Notes under the pieces: model-generated
What the model was told of the DNA's origin: nothing
Database searches by the model: none
What the model saw: the letters and a program-made list of their open reading frames with translations, nothing else
Assembly (NCBI GenBank): GCA_017854855.1
Contig: JAFMGZ010000018.1
Coordinates: 1 to 64,000, forward strand
Source of the DNA: Sulfitobacter sp.
Lineage (GTDB): Bacteria; Pseudomonadota; Alphaproteobacteria; Rhodobacterales; Rhodobacteraceae
DNA length: 64,000 nucleotides
Direction: 5' to 3'
Position numbers and translations under genes: made by a program
Part shown: positions 63,218 to 64,000 of the stretch, piece by piece
How positions within the stretch are numbered: position 1 is the stretch's first letter
How the letters are laid out: the number at the start of each line of letters is the position of its first letter

Positions 63218-63253
63218 GCGCCAACAACAGCGTTTTAGGAAGAAAGATACCAA

Positions 63254-63298
63254 CCCCTTAACGCTGCCGAAAATCAGAGATTTCAACGCGTTAAGGGG
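63254..63298. terminator. Nested inverted repeat between convergent caiD and hemY
   Basis: CCCCTTAACGC (63254-63264) and GCGTTAAGGGG (63288-63298) form an 11-bp perfect stem. The 23-base loop carries its own small stem, AAATC (63271-63275) with GATTT (63279-63283). No T-run follows, so it may be a transcript-end or processing structure for both convergent genes rather than a classical terminator. Confidence 0.55.
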
Positions 63299-63330
63299 CT
63301 AGTTCTATAGCAGGTATTCCAAGAACCGCC

Positions 63331-64000
63331 TTAGGTTTTGGCCTCTGCGTTCTTTTTGTCATCCGTCGCATCATCGGACGGGTCAGTGATCAATGTCGCA
63401 TCCTCGATATCATCAATCGTTGCCAACGGACCGCCGCCATCAGCACCAGAATTATCCTCGACCGCGCCCACGATCAGCGGCAGCATCTGCACACCACCGG
63501 GCATGGCCACTTCGGTCAGGGGCGGGGTTTTCCATGACAATGTGTCAAAGCTCTTGCAGTTGCCACAGATGGGCGTCCATTCCGCGTGGATATTGTGGCA
63601 ATTGTCACAGATCCACTGCGGTCCACGCGACACGGTCAATGCGCGCGCCAACCAGCCTTTGACCACGGTATCGGATGCCCCTTCGCCGCGCTCAATCGCG
63701 GCCATCAAGGTTACAGAGCGTGCGGTAGGATCCTTTTCCACCAGATCGCCCAACGCGCGACGTGCCGCCGGAAAATCCTCATCTGCGATATGCAGCTCGG
63801 ACTTCAGCATCCTGGTCTCGGGGTGGTCAGGTTGCGACTTGGTCAGCGCGGCAAAGCGTTTGATCCGCTCGGCCGGTTTTTCATCCGGTGCAATCGCGGC
63901 AAAAGCTGCGGCCAGATCAGGATGGGGATGCACGCTCCATGCTTTGGCCAGCAGGCGTGCGGCGTTGCGGGGTTTGTTTTTCTCAATATAGCCTGTCGCG
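63331..64000 (-). CDS. hemY: HemY-like heme biosynthesis / TPR protein, 3' part (5' end outside window)
   Basis: The frame is open from base 64000 to the stop at 63331; a GTG at 63933 is internal, since conserved-looking TPR sequence (EKNKPRNAARLLAKAW) continues upstream. Helical TPR repeats (DEKPAERIKRFAALTKSQPDHPETRMLKSELHIADEDFPAARRAL) are followed by a zinc ribbon with four cysteines (ICDNCHNIHAEW, CGNCKSFDTLSW) and an acidic tail. This is the alphaproteobacterial HemY (COG3898-type) layout; membrane helices should be in the missing N-terminal half. The exact role in heme synthesis is unresolved. Convergent with caiD. Confidence 0.83.
   Translation of the reverse strand, partial: ATGYIEKNKPRNAARLLAKAWSVHPHPDLAAAFAAIAPDEKPAERIKRFAALTKSQPDHPETRMLKSELHIADEDFPAARRALGDLVEKDPTARSVTLMAAIERGEGASDTVVKGWLARALTVSRGPQWICDNCHNIHAEWTPICGNCKSFDTLSWKTPPLTEVAMPGGVQMLPLIVGAVEDNSGADGGGPLATIDDIEDATLITDPSDDATDDKKNAEAKT

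Overview
The window is a high-GC, densely packed chromosomal segment of an alphaproteobacterium. A marine Rhodobacterales (roseobacter-group) genome is the best fit. The NepR/EcfG/PhyR general stress response module is alphaproteobacterial, and the DUF2793 protein, the HemY with a C-terminal zinc ribbon and the catabolic gene content all look roseobacter-like. I see no insertion sequences, tRNAs, rRNAs, CRISPR arrays or prophage. Several operons overlap by 1-4 bp.

Layout. (1) 1-7908: polyamine/GABA-type metabolism. A large Orn/Lys/Arg decarboxylase (3' end beyond the window) and a nitrilase-family amidase are read leftward; a membrane-anchored FMN glutamate-synthase-domain protein faces gabT across a bidirectional terminator; an XRE-cupin regulator is divergent from gabT. 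(2) 7961-11678: a general stress response locus. It holds a HisKA_2 sensor kinase, the sigma factor ecfG, the small anti-sigma factor nepR and, divergently, phyR, with two interlocked EcfG-type promoters. A third such promoter lies before a 55-residue membrane protein. (3) 11715-25932: peptide uptake and breakdown genes: a class V aminotransferase, an M20 deacylase, a solute-binding protein, two permeases with a fused double ATPase, a P1/DmpA peptidase and an alpha/beta hydrolase. Interspersed are a BrkB membrane protein, an Hsp70-like ATPase, a nitroreductase with a divergent HxlR regulator, and an AcuC-like deacetylase.

(4) 25939-31756: a five-gene aromatic operon (acyl-CoA ligase, flavin hydroxylase acting on an aryl-CoA, gentisate 1,2-dioxygenase, FAH-type hydrolase, maleylpyruvate-isomerase-like GST) under a divergent IclR regulator with a clear palindromic operator. 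(5) 31733-34660: cueR-copA copper efflux with a textbook 19-bp-spacer CueR promoter. (6) 34892-59057: a surface polysaccharide island. It contains manC, the complete rmlA-D set for dTDP-L-rhamnose behind a DUF2793 gene and a 54-residue gene, a secreted RTX protein, five glycosyltransferase genes, a KpsT/E/M-type ABC exporter, two sulfotransferases, a FkbH-like multidomain protein and a CmcI-like methyltransferase. Together they suggest an exported, rhamnose-containing, probably sulfated and otherwise decorated capsule. (7) 59229-63217: acyl-CoA dehydrogenase, ADP-forming acyl-CoA ligase and a CaiD-like hydratase, consistent with CoA-dependent betaine/carnitine breakdown. (8) 63331-64000: the 3' part of hemY.

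The most interesting items are the compact stress-response locus with its extra EcfG-controlled mini-protein, the CoA-dependent gentisate pathway, the 36-residue super-repeat in the RTX protein, the DUF2793/54-aa pair heading the rhamnose operon, and the FkbH/CmcI/sulfotransferase decoration module. Coordinates of starts that I moved are justified in each entry.
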